A DNA stretch of 64,000 bases from Lachnospiraceae bacterium GAM79 (GTDB lineage: Bacteria; Bacillota; Clostridia; Lachnospirales; Lachnospiraceae): NCBI GenBank assembly GCA_003584705.1, contig AP018536.1:2046001-2110000 (forward strand). Reading direction: 5' to 3'. Below, piece by piece: positions 8,282 to 15,038 of the stretch; positions within the stretch are counted from its first letter, which is position 1; every line of letters starts with the position of its first letter. A program made the translations under genes and the position numbers. The notes below the pieces were generated by a model. It had not been told where the DNA came from. It worked only from the letters and a program-made list of their open reading frames with translations, and searched no databases.

Positions 8282-9964
8282 TTACTCTACAGAAACAGTA
8301 TAGTAATAAATAGGTTGTCCGCCATACTGCAGTTCAATATCGCATGCAGGATAAGCCTCTTCCAGATCTGCACGCAGTGCTTCAGCAGCATCTTCTGCCA
8401 CATCACAGCCATAGTATACGCTGATCAGTTCGGAATCCTCATCTACCAGCTCGGCGATCATATCACGGGTCACCTTTACCATATCGGTGCCAACGGCTAC
8501 AATACCCTGATCACCGATACCCATGAAGTCATCCTTCTTGATCTCCTTGTCATCGATCACGGTATCACGTACCGCATAGGTAACCTGGCCGGTCTTGACA
8601 TTCTTGATCTCACGAAGCATGGTCTCTTCATTCTCTTCCACAGACAGCTCAGGAACAAAGTTGATCACAGCAGTGATACCCTGAGGAATCGTCTTGGTGG
8701 GAATGACTAAAAGCTCCTTGTCAGTCATCAGTTCCGCTGCCTGATTGGCTGCCAGAATGATGTTCTTGTTGTTCGGAAGCACGAAGATTGTCTTCGCATT
8801 CACCTTGTCTACTGCATCCAGAATATCTGCGGTACTGGGGTTCATGGTCTGTCCGCCCTCGATGATATAATCCACACCGAGGCTCTTGAACAGTTCACTC
8901 AGGCCGTCACCTACAGAGACTGCCAGAAATCCTACTTCCTTGGGAGGCTGTGCAGCCTTCTCTTCTTCCGCTTTCTTCTGCGCTGCTTCTTTTTCGGAGA
9001 GCTTGAACAGCTTCTCCTGATGCTCTAAGCGCATATTGTCGATCTTCATGTTGGATAATGCACCATACTTCAATGCCTTCTGGATAGCCAGACCGGGATC
9101 ATTGGTATGTACATGTACCTTGACCACATCGTCATCCGCAACACATACGATAGAATCACCAATGGACTCTAAAAATGCCTTGAAATCCATCTCTGCTTTT
9201 ACGTTGAAAGGCTTATTTAACAGAATGATGAATTCGGTGCAATAACCGAACTTGATCTCTGCCTCTGCCTGTACTTCCAGAGAACTCTTGGTATCCTCTG
9301 CCTTCGCAGTAGCTGCGGGAGCTACGGTCAGATCGATCTCCTTACCTAAGAATGCGTCATACGCACCACTTAAAACTTCTACCAGACCCTGTCCGCCGGA
9401 ATCCACTACGCCTGCCTGCTTTAATACGGGCAGCATCTCAGGCGTCTGGCTCAGTACGTAACGGGCATGTTCGATCACAGATCCTAAAAACTGCTCCAGA
9501 TCCTCTGCACCATCTTCACACAGCTCCTTTGCCTTATCGGAAGCACCTCTTGCTACCGTAAGGATCGTACCTTCCTTCGGCTTCATAACAGCCTTGTATG
9601 CGGTCTCCACCGCTTTATCAAATGCACGGGTCAGAACAGGAATATCCAGAACCTGCTCTTCCTTGATGCTCTTGGTAAAGCCACGGAACAGCTGGGACAG
9701 GATAACACCGGAGTTACCTCTGGCACCACGCAGGGAACCGCTGGAAATAGCCTTGCACAGGGCAGCCATATCTGCATCCTCGCCCAGTGCGGACACTTCT
9801 CTTGCAGCAGACATGATCGTCATGGTCATATTGGTTCCGGTATCTCCGTCAGGAACGGGGAATACGTTCAGTTCGTTGATCCATTCCTTTTTATTCTCTA
9901 AATTCTTGGCGCCGGCTAAGAACATCTTGGAAAGCATCTTAGCGTCGATTTGTTGTAAAGCCAC
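8282..9964 (-). CDS. fakA: fatty acid kinase catalytic subunit FakA (DAK2 domain protein)
   Basis: 560 residues. FakA phosphorylates FakB-bound fatty acids, feeding PlsX/PlsY phospholipid synthesis. The N-terminal DhaL/DAK2 nucleotide domain is shown by NVFPVPDGDTGTNM (about 36-49) and GARGNSGVILSQ (near 90). A middle domain and a C-terminal DegV-like FakA domain follow (VLPNNKNIILAAN near 395). The GTG start at 9964 is chosen because AAGGAGG lies 8 nt before it. A TTG at 9985 would overlap that ribosome site and the asp23 stop. It follows asp23 in the usual order and a FakB-type gene lies downstream. The stop codon lies inside the terminal repeat of the adjacent element. Confidence 0.92.
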   Translation of the reverse strand: MALQQIDAKMLSKMFLAGAKNLENKKEWINELNVFPVPDGDTGTNMTMTIMSAAREVSALGEDADMAALCKAISSGSLRGARGNSGVILSQLFRGFTKSIKEEQVLDIPVLTRAFDKAVETAYKAVMKPKEGTILTVARGASDKAKELCEDGAEDLEQFLGSVIEHARYVLSQTPEMLPVLKQAGVVDSGGQGLVEVLSGAYDAFLGKEIDLTVAPAATAKAEDTKSSLEVQAEAEIKFGYCTEFIILLNKPFNVKAEMDFKAFLESIGDSIVCVADDDVVKVHVHTNDPGLAIQKALKYGALSNMKIDNMRLEHQEKLFKLSEKEAAQKKAEEEKAAQPPKEVGFLAVSVGDGLSELFKSLGVDYIIEGGQTMNPSTADILDAVDKVNAKTIFVLPNNKNIILAANQAAELMTDKELLVIPTKTIPQGITAVINFVPELSVEENEETMLREIKNVKTGQVTYAVRDTVIDDKEIKKDDFMGIGDQGIVAVGTDMVKVTRDMIAELVDEDSELISVYYGCDVAEDAAEALRADLEEAYPACDIELQYGGQPIYYYTVSVE

Positions 9965-9977
9965 AATTACTTCCTCC

Positions 9978-10337
9978 TTAATCAATCACTCTTACACCTT
10001 CAACAAAGATGTTGATCTTTTTGATCTCAATACCGGTAAACTCTTCCACTTTGTATTTTACGTTGCTGATCAGATTGTCGGTGACAGCCAGAATGCTGAC
10101 GCCGTAAGCTACGATCACGTGGAAGTCCAGAACCAGTTTATTGTTGTCCAGGGACACATTGATGCCTCTGGTGATGCTGTCCATCTTAAGCAGCTTTACC
10201 AGACCATCCTTCATGCTGACTCCGGCCATACCTACGATACCAAAGCACTCTACCGCCACGCTGCCGGCATACTGTGCAATGACTTCATTATCAATGACAA
10301 TATTTCCCATATGGGTATTCATAGAAGAACCTTTCAT
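9978..10337 (-). CDS. Asp23/Gls24 family envelope protein (YloU type)
   Basis: 119 residues of the Asp23/Gls24 (DUF322) family, small proteins often found next to fakA in Firmicutes; in staphylococci Asp23 is membrane associated. The N terminus NTHMGNIVIDNEVIAQYAG and the C-terminal VEEFTGIEIKKINIFVEGV are typical. AAGGAGG lies 6 nt before the ATG. The fakA ribosome site overlaps the end of this gene, so the two are translationally close. A 9-bp stem (10377-10411) sits in its leader. The exact biochemical role is unknown. Confidence 0.88.
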   Translation of the reverse strand: MKGSSMNTHMGNIVIDNEVIAQYAGSVAVECFGIVGMAGVSMKDGLVKLLKMDSITRGINVSLDNNKLVLDFHVIVAYGVSILAVTDNLISNVKYKVEEFTGIEIKKINIFVEGVRVID

Positions 10338-10376
10338 ATAGAACCTCCTTCATATTCGGATCACTTGTTTCTTCCG

Positions 10377-10411
10377 ATATGTCTGCCTGAAAATCTACAG
10401 TTCAGACATAT
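10377..10411 (-). other. hairpin in the asp23 leader
   Basis: ATATGTCTG (10377-10385) pairs perfectly with CAGACATAT (10403-10411) around a 17-nt loop, some 40 nt upstream of the asp23 ATG. There is no T run, so it is not an obvious terminator. It may be an mRNA 5' structure or an operator dyad. Confidence 0.4.
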
Positions 10412-10480
10412 ATAAATGTATTTTAACAGCTTTCCTTTGAAAAAGAAACAAGAAAATAAAAAAAATAAATATTTTTTGCT

Positions 10481-10508
10481 TGCTTTTATTTTGGTTTTCT
10501 GTTAATAT
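10481..10508 (+). promoter_or_regulatory. sigma-A-like promoter of rpmB
   Basis: TTGCTT (10481-10486), a 16-nt spacer and TAATAT (10503-10508) in a very AT-rich stretch, with an A-rich tract upstream resembling an UP element. It would give a leader of roughly 85 nt before the rpmB start. Confidence 0.55.
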
Positions 10509-10599
10509 ATCAATGTTGTGAGCATTTCACATGTATTTTATTGAAAAAAATTGTTTAAAAGTAAGCGTAAGATGCGCGTTAGATCGAGGAGGTGTCAAG

Positions 10600-10785
10600 A
10601 TGGCTAAATGTGATATTTGCGGTAAGGGCGTTCATTTCGGTAACAATGTAAGCCATTCTCATAGAAGAAGCAACGCAATTTGGAACTCTAATGTTAAGAG
10701 CGTTAAGTGCAAGGTTAACGGCGGAGCTAGAAGAATGCATGTCTGCACCAGCTGCTTAAAATCTGGTAAAGTTGAAAGAGCTTAA
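10600..10785 (+). CDS. rpmB: 50S ribosomal protein L28
   Basis: 61-residue L28 of the large subunit. MAKCDICGKG at the start and CTSCLKSGK at the end supply four cysteines of a zinc ribbon, and HSHRRSNAIWNSN is family-typical. The ATG at 10600 is chosen because GAGGAGG lies about 7 nt upstream; upstream in-frame starts would add residues never seen in L28. It is one of three genes on the plus strand here, transcribed alone from its own promoter and closed by a strong terminator, and diverges from asp23. Confidence 0.97.
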   Translation: MAKCDICGKGVHFGNNVSHSHRRSNAIWNSNVKSVKCKVNGGARRMHVCTSCLKSGKVERA

Positions 10786-10814
10786 TCTTCTGCGATAATA
10801 TTGGATTTTAAAAA

Positions 10815-10852
10815 GCCAGAAATGAAATTCATCATTTCTGGCTTAATTTTTT
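10815..10852 (+). terminator. terminator after rpmB, probably bidirectional
   Basis: Perfect 11-bp stem GCCAGAAATGA / TCATTTCTGGC with a 6-nt loop, followed by TTAATTTTTT on the plus strand and preceded by an A tract (T tract on the minus strand). It lies between the convergent rpmB and J-like genes. Confidence 0.92.
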
Positions 10853-10872
10853 GCTTGTAATTTTCCATGCAG

Positions 10873-11433
10873 TTACCAGAACCGCTCTTCCTGTTTCCGT
10901 TTCAGATATTCCTTGTTGATCTGTCCGGCCAGTTCACCGTCACCGAACAGGTTGTCCGGATGAAAGATCTTGATCAGATCCCGGTATCTCTTCCGTAAAG
11001 CCAGCGGATTATTGACTCCCCGGAATAAAAGCTGTACCGCTGTAAAACTGCCTTCTCCGGGATCCTGCCCTGTGGCCTGCTGTTCTCTGGCTTCCTCTAT
11101 GAGTATCTGCCGTTCCTGTTCGAACTTCTTCCGGTCTTCTTCCAGCTGTCGGAACCCCTCCTGTAAAATGGCCATTTTCTTCTCAAAAAACAGATTCTCT
11201 TCCTTCAGCCGTTTCCGTTCCATGATTGTACGGCGGTTTAATTCATCCAGCTCGTCCCGCAGTTTCACCCGCTCATCCAGAAATTTGTTCCGGGCCTGTT
11301 CCAGTTCCGTACGCTCCTGCTCCAGCTCTGAGCGTTCCTGTTTCAGACGCATATTTTCCTGGAAAAGCCACAGTTTTATTTCTTTCAGTTCTTCGGTACT
11401 CTCTGCCTTAATGACCTCTTCCCAATCAATCAT
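10873..11433 (-). CDS. coiled-coil protein with C-terminal J-domain-like segment
   Basis: 186 residues, uncharacterised. Residues about 20-125 are an almost continuous charged coiled coil rich in E, K, R, Q and L. The C terminus carries LRKRYRDLIKIFHPDN with the HPD tripeptide at 158-160, the hallmark of DnaJ J-domains. The segment after HPD is short, so the domain is atypical. A role as a J-like cochaperone or assembly scaffold is inference. The ATG at 11433 is preferred (AAGAGG 7 nt upstream) over a TTG 21 nt earlier. It follows the 47-residue membrane peptide gene, whose stop lies 11 nt before this start, so they are likely coupled. Confidence 0.7.
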   Translation of the reverse strand: MIDWEEVIKAESTEELKEIKLWLFQENMRLKQERSELEQERTELEQARNKFLDERVKLRDELDELNRRTIMERKRLKEENLFFEKKMAILQEGFRQLEEDRKKFEQERQILIEEAREQQATGQDPGEGSFTAVQLLFRGVNNPLALRKRYRDLIKIFHPDNLFGDGELAGQINKEYLKRKQEERFW

Positions 11434-11444
11434 ACTGCACCCTC

Positions 11445-11588
11445 TTACTCGCAACCACAGAAAAGATAATACCCTGCAAATAATAAAAGTGCTACCATGA
11501 TCAAGCCGATAAAACGGTTATGGATCACGAGCATGAGCAGCATGCCGACAGCCACAAAAAAGAGTATCAGACCAATGATCTTCTTCAT
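11445..11588 (-). CDS. small two-helix membrane protein, 47 residues
   Basis: A short open frame beginning MKKIIGLILFFVAVGMLLML and ending GYYLFCGCE. Two hydrophobic segments (about 4-20 and 27-43) are separated by the polar turn HNRF, so a membrane hairpin is likely. Two cysteines lie at the C terminus. It fits exactly between ytfJ and the J-like gene on the same strand. The ribosome site is weak. A TATAAT (11620-11625, minus strand) lies about 32 nt upstream without a good -35. I recognise no characterised family. Confidence 0.65.
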   Translation of the reverse strand: MKKIIGLILFFVAVGMLLMLVIHNRFIGLIMVALLLFAGYYLFCGCE

Positions 11589-11643
11589 CTATCAAACGGA
11601 TCCAGACTGTTCTCACTTTATTATATGCAGAGTATTTTAAATA

Positions 11644-12069
11644 TTACTTGTCTTCTGTAGTTTTCTCTTCCTCTTCAGGAAATGCGATATCTACCACTTC
11701 CGCATCGGACATTTCTTCTTTTTCCTTCGGCTGGGTAAATTTATCTACGATATCGGGAATCATATCCAGAATCTTGGTGACTGTATCCTGATTCTTGATA
11801 TTTACCAGCTTGGTGGAACCGTTTTTGATGACCAGAACCGCACTGGGGGTCATCTTACCGCCTAAGCCTCCGGCTCCGGATGCGGATTTTTTCTCGGAAT
11901 TATTGCCGGCTCCGGCACCGACACCAAAGGTGACATCCACAAGCGGCAGGATGATCGTATCGCCGATCTTTGTAGCCTCACCGACTACGGTTTTAGTGGA
12001 TAATACGGTATCCATACCCTTCAACAGGGATTCTACAACGCCCTGAAACTGATTCTCTTTGTCTGCCAT
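11644..12069 (-). CDS. ytfJ: GerW family sporulation protein YtfJ
   Basis: 141-residue GerW/YtfJ family protein; in Bacillus subtilis it is a forespore protein involved in the germination response. Typical features are the N-terminal VVESLLKGMDTVLST, the central TIILPLVDVTFGVGAGAG glycine-rich segment and the SAVLVIKNGS strand, then an acidic C-terminal tail. AGGAGG precedes the ATG. The upstream DUF2953 gene is the homologue of ytfI, so the ytfI-ytfJ pair known from spore formers is kept. Confidence 0.9.
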   Translation of the reverse strand: MADKENQFQGVVESLLKGMDTVLSTKTVVGEATKIGDTIILPLVDVTFGVGAGAGNNSEKKSASGAGGLGGKMTPSAVLVIKNGSTKLVNIKNQDTVTKILDMIPDIVDKFTQPKEKEEMSDAEVVDIAFPEEEEKTTEDK

Positions 12070-12092
12070 AACAAACCTCCTGTTTTACACTG

Positions 12093-13058
12093 TTATTTTT
12101 TCTGTGTCTTCTGATATTGTCTGATTTTATGCAACAATTCCCGTAATCGCCGATCTAAAAGTAGTCGGACGGAATGGAATAATACACAGGCCGCGGTAAA
12201 ATGTCCGGAAGCCTTGAAATCCCCTTCCAGAATCGCCTGTTCAAAATCCGGGGTAATGCAGATCCCCTTTCCCAGCTTCGGAAGCACCATTCCGTAGATA
12301 CCATACAGATATCCCGTAGTATCCGGAGAACCGGTGCCGACCGTGGCATTGACCGTAAGCTTTCTCGGGCGCAGCCGCTTCCAGATATGTCCGAAACGTT
12401 TCCCGGCATGTTTCAAAAGTCCCTGGGTATCCGGGTCATTCCACAGGTTCTTGTAAAATGCAATGTTTTCCAGAATATTTTTGATTTTATCACAAATCTT
12501 TCGGACTGTGTACCGGATTCTTGTAAAAAATCCGTACAGACGATCCGTAGTCTTCCCGGGAGCTTCTCCCGCTGGCTCCGGCGTTCTCGGTTCCGGGATT
12601 CCGGAATCCTCCCTTTCCGCAGCAGACTCAACATCTGCGGCCGTTGCCGAGAATGCCGTGGGATCTTCTGCTTCGATCAGCTTAGGCGTCCCGACAGATT
12701 CCGGGGTATGTTCTTCTGTTGTCTGCTCCGCAGAAGCGGGTGTTTTCTCGTTCCCTGTCGTTTCCGTCGATGTCCGGTCTGTTTTCTCCGGCTTCTCTAC
12801 GGAAGAATCATATAGCGTAAAGAATAAAAACTTTACGCAAATTTTCCCGGGATCAGGATAATCGCAGTTCATCCGCAATAGACCGAACAGCCATTTTACT
12901 CTCGCAGTGATCCAGAATTCCTCTGCCGTACGCTTTCCGGCAGCTTTGTAAGAAATCGGAAAGAACAGAACCAGGAGAATTACCACCAGTGCGATTCCCA
13001 ACAGGATCAGAAGCACGATCCCAAGAATACTCAATATTTTAAAAAGAATCGTCAACAT
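12093..13058 (-). CDS. ytfI: DUF2953 membrane protein (YtfI homologue)
   Basis: 321 residues. An N-terminal hydrophobic segment (about 5-35) is followed by RVKWLFGLLRMN, a long low-complexity acidic, Pro/Thr/Glu-rich linker (about 95-170), and a C-terminal DUF2953 core with LTVNATVGTGSPDTTGYLYGIYGM and ITPDFEQAILEGDF. The family is linked to sporulation through its conserved position before ytfJ. The linker is much longer than in Bacillus. GGGAG precedes the ATG, and the start overlaps the end of the upstream gene by 7 nt, implying coupled translation. The molecular function is unknown. Confidence 0.82.
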   Translation of the reverse strand: MLTILFKILSILGIVLLILLGIALVVILLVLFFPISYKAAGKRTAEEFWITARVKWLFGLLRMNCDYPDPGKICVKFLFFTLYDSSVEKPEKTDRTSTETTGNEKTPASAEQTTEEHTPESVGTPKLIEAEDPTAFSATAADVESAAEREDSGIPEPRTPEPAGEAPGKTTDRLYGFFTRIRYTVRKICDKIKNILENIAFYKNLWNDPDTQGLLKHAGKRFGHIWKRLRPRKLTVNATVGTGSPDTTGYLYGIYGMVLPKLGKGICITPDFEQAILEGDFKASGHFTAACVLFHSVRLLLDRRLRELLHKIRQYQKTQKK

Positions 13059-13375
13059 AGTAAATACTCCCGCAGATTACAGTCCCCTCTGGCTTTCAGG
13101 CACTCTCCGGTGATCCGTTCGATCAGCTGCAGCGCATCCTCGTAGCCGGAAGCCATACCGAGAACGAGAAATTCTTCGTCCTTATAATGAGGCTGTACCA
13201 ACTGTCTGGCATCAAAAATATCCAGCTGATCCGCCGGATTTCTGGCCGGAGTGATCAGATATACATTGGCCAGAAGAGGCTTTTTATTCAGCCTCTTTTT
13301 TAGTTTATCCAGTTTTTCCGGCGCGATGCCCTCTCCAAGATAGAGATTTTGCGCAAACTTCAGCTTTCCTGCCAT
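13052..13375 (-). CDS. hypothetical protein, 107 residues
   Basis: I do not recognise a characterised family. The sequence is soluble-looking: a basic N-terminal half with KLDKLKKRLNKKP, then VYLITPARNPADQLDIFDA and FLVLGMASGYEDALQLIERIT, and a C terminus with two cysteines. The ATG at 13375 has AAGGA 8 nt upstream and is preferred over a TTG two codons earlier. It is the first gene of a unit running through ytfI, ytfJ, the small membrane protein and the J-like protein, and has a good promoter. A structural or sporulation-linked role is guilt by association only. Confidence 0.7.
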   Translation of the reverse strand: MAGKLKFAQNLYLGEGIAPEKLDKLKKRLNKKPLLANVYLITPARNPADQLDIFDARQLVQPHYKDEEFLVLGMASGYEDALQLIERITGECLKARGDCNLREYLLC

Positions 13376-13403
13376 ACACAAGTTCCTTAAATCTTTTTCT
13401 CCT

Positions 13404-13432
13404 AGTATAGCATAGTTTCCTTTATATTACAA
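13404..13432 (-). promoter_or_regulatory. sigma-A-like promoter of the ytfI-ytfJ unit
   Basis: Minus strand: TTGTAA (13432-13427), a 17-nt spacer and TATACT (13409-13404), about 29 nt before the first ATG. It lies back to back with the plus-strand promoter at 13442-13469. Confidence 0.7.
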
Positions 13433-13441
13433 TTTTGTTAC

Positions 13442-13469
13442 TTGACTTTTTAGTATGATATTTTATACT
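13442..13469 (+). promoter_or_regulatory. sigma-A-like promoter of the HD-GYP gene
   Basis: TTGACT (13442-13447), a 16-nt spacer and TATACT (13464-13469), about 30 nt before the TTG start codon at 13500. Confidence 0.7.
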
Positions 13470-13499
13470 TGAATTAGTACAAATGAGGAGGATACAGCC

Positions 13500-14552
13500 T
13501 TGAAGGTTATTACTAAAATGGAGTTACAGCCGGATATGGTCCTGGGGGAGGACATTCTGGATCAGGATCGTGTGATCTACCCTGCAGGAACCACCATCAC
13601 TCCGCAGATCATTGAGAAATTGAAACGGTACAATCTGGTATGTGTCACCATAATGGAAGATGTTGATTTCGCCACTACACATTATGCCAAGATTCGTTTT
13701 GATTCTAATTTCAAAGCATTCGAACGTGCTTATCCGTTGTTTTTGGGACAATATAAATTAGCCATGAAACAACTGCTGATCATGGGAAGAAAACCGGCGG
13801 ATATTATTCTGCTGACAATTTACAACGAATTGTATTATTATATTACTTCCGGCCCGGTACTGTTAGACTATCTGTACAATCTGATGCCCAGTGAGGATGA
13901 ACTCACCTATACCCAGGGACTGAATGCCGCTCTTCTGGCGGGGACCTTCGCTGACTGGCTGGGAATGAGCGAAGAAGAGAAAAATACCCTGATTCTCTGC
14001 GGTTTCTATTATGATATCGGCAAGCTGCAGCTGCCCTATGAACTGTTATGGAAGCCCGGCAAACTGACGGATGAAGAATTCAAAGTTATCAAGACTCATC
14101 CTGTAGTCGGTTATACCACCGTACGTAATCAGGATCTGAATGAGCATGTGAAAAATGCTGTGATCATGCATCACGAACGACTCGATGGCAGCGGCTATCC
14201 TTACCATATGTCCGGACAGAGAATTGATGTCTTCGCAAGGTATATTGCCATTATTGATGCCTATATTGCCATGGCGTCTCCCAGAACCTACCGTAATGCG
14301 TTGACACCGTTACAGATTCTTGGGAATTTCGAAAAGAGTCTGGATAAATATGACGTGGAATTATTGATGCCGATCATGAAACGTATTGCAGATGCCCAGA
14401 TCGGAACCAGCGTGGAACTGAATGACGGAAGCATCTGGGAAGTACTGATCATTCATCCCAACAAATACTCCCGTCCCATTTTAAAAAATGATAAAAACGA
14501 ATTTGTAGATCTCTTGCAGAGACCGGATCTGGAAATCGTCAAGAATGTTTAA
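13500..14552 (+). CDS. HD-GYP-type phosphodiesterase homologue with altered metal site
   Basis: 350 residues. HD-GYP proteins hydrolyse cyclic di-GMP using a di- or tri-iron site. The C-terminal half has IKTHPVVGY (His200), the full HHERLDGSGYP signature (224-234) and IIDAY (Asp253). Two expected histidines are replaced: the first helix reads TYTQG (Tyr137 where HS is usual) and the HD pair reads YYDIGK (Tyr171-Asp172). Catalysis is therefore doubtful, and a binding or regulatory role is possible. The N-terminal 100 residues resemble the regulatory segment of this family. The TTG start is supported by GAGGAGG 8 nt upstream. It is a single-gene unit with its own promoter and terminator. Confidence 0.82.
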   Translation: MKVITKMELQPDMVLGEDILDQDRVIYPAGTTITPQIIEKLKRYNLVCVTIMEDVDFATTHYAKIRFDSNFKAFERAYPLFLGQYKLAMKQLLIMGRKPADIILLTIYNELYYYITSGPVLLDYLYNLMPSEDELTYTQGLNAALLAGTFADWLGMSEEEKNTLILCGFYYDIGKLQLPYELLWKPGKLTDEEFKVIKTHPVVGYTTVRNQDLNEHVKNAVIMHHERLDGSGYPYHMSGQRIDVFARYIAIIDAYIAMASPRTYRNALTPLQILGNFEKSLDKYDVELLMPIMKRIADAQIGTSVELNDGSIWEVLIIHPNKYSRPILKNDKNEFVDLLQRPDLEIVKNV

Positions 14553-14570
14553 AAATATTTCAGAAAAGCA

Positions 14571-14606
14571 GGAATAATCAATTTTTCCATTGATTATTCC
14601 TTTTTC
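14571..14606 (+). terminator. terminator after the HD-GYP gene
   Basis: Perfect 12-bp stem GGAATAATCAAT / ATTGATTATTCC with a 6-nt loop, followed by TTTTTCTTT. It overlaps the 3' end of the convergent Nudix gene, whose last codons form the stem. Confidence 0.92.
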
Positions 14607-15018
14607 TTTCCTGATAATCCGCATAGGCTTTTTCCAGAATCTGCTTTTCATTGGCAAATTTCAGAAGATGGTATGCTTCATGATATTTGTAAAAGCCGGA
14701 ATCCACAAAATACTCTTCTCTCTGGGGCTTGCTGTAATAGCTGTCCGTTCCCATCAGATACCAGTGGACTTCCTTCTCCACCACATCTTCCGGTACGGTA
14801 AAAGAATACTCGCTTCTGCCGATATAATCTACAATGTATGCCTTGGAACCGCTTTCCTCCAGCACTTCCCTGAGTGCGGTCTCCTCATGGGTCTCCCCGG
14901 CTTCGACGGTACCCTTCGGCAATACCCAGCCTTCATATTTATTCTTAATGTTCTTATACAGCAGCAGGATCTTCCCACGGAAGATCACAACGCCACCGCA
15001 ACTGGTAGCCTCTATCAT
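14578..15018 (-). CDS. Nudix hydrolase
   Basis: 146 residues. Nudix enzymes cleave nucleoside diphosphates linked to another moiety. The Nudix box is intact: GTVEAGETHEETALREVLEESG near residues 44-66, with the REVLEE core. The substrate cannot be assigned. The region before the box (GGVVIFRGKILLLYKN) is like MutT/YmfB-type proteins. The ATG at 15018 is chosen, with GGAGGAG 11 nt upstream; a GTG at 15042 would add eight residues but overlap that site. It follows the PBP gene, overlapping only in the alternative start. Confidence 0.85.
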   Translation of the reverse strand: MIEATSCGGVVIFRGKILLLYKNIKNKYEGWVLPKGTVEAGETHEETALREVLEESGSKAYIVDYIGRSEYSFTVPEDVVEKEVHWYLMGTDSYYSKPQREEYFVDSGFYKYHEAYHLLKFANEKQILEKAYADYQERKRNNQWKN

Positions 15019-15038
15019 GATTCTTTTGACTCCTCCGA

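Larger units (their letters stand above)
7766..8284. mobile_element. MITE-like fold-back element between fakA and recG
   Basis: This otherwise gene-free stretch is bounded by a perfect 16-nt inverted repeat, TAAATGGAAAGTTAGT at 7766-7781 and its reverse complement at 8269-8284. Inside are two large imperfect inverted repeats side by side. 7794-7873 pairs with 7972-8050 around a loop of about 100 nt, and 8051-8095 pairs with about 8220-8268. The loops hold small perfect hairpins, listed separately. If TA is the duplicated target (7766-7767 and 8283-8284), the element would be 515 bp, consistent with Tc1/mariner-IS630-type MITEs. TA is itself palindromic, so this cannot be proved from one copy. 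The right end coincides with the fakA stop codon. Open frames on its plus strand look spurious. Confidence 0.7.

Noticed and set aside
8165..8710. 181-codon plus-strand frame running from the element into fakA
   Set aside because: Antisense to the conserved 3' half of fakA, with no ribosome site or recognisable domain.
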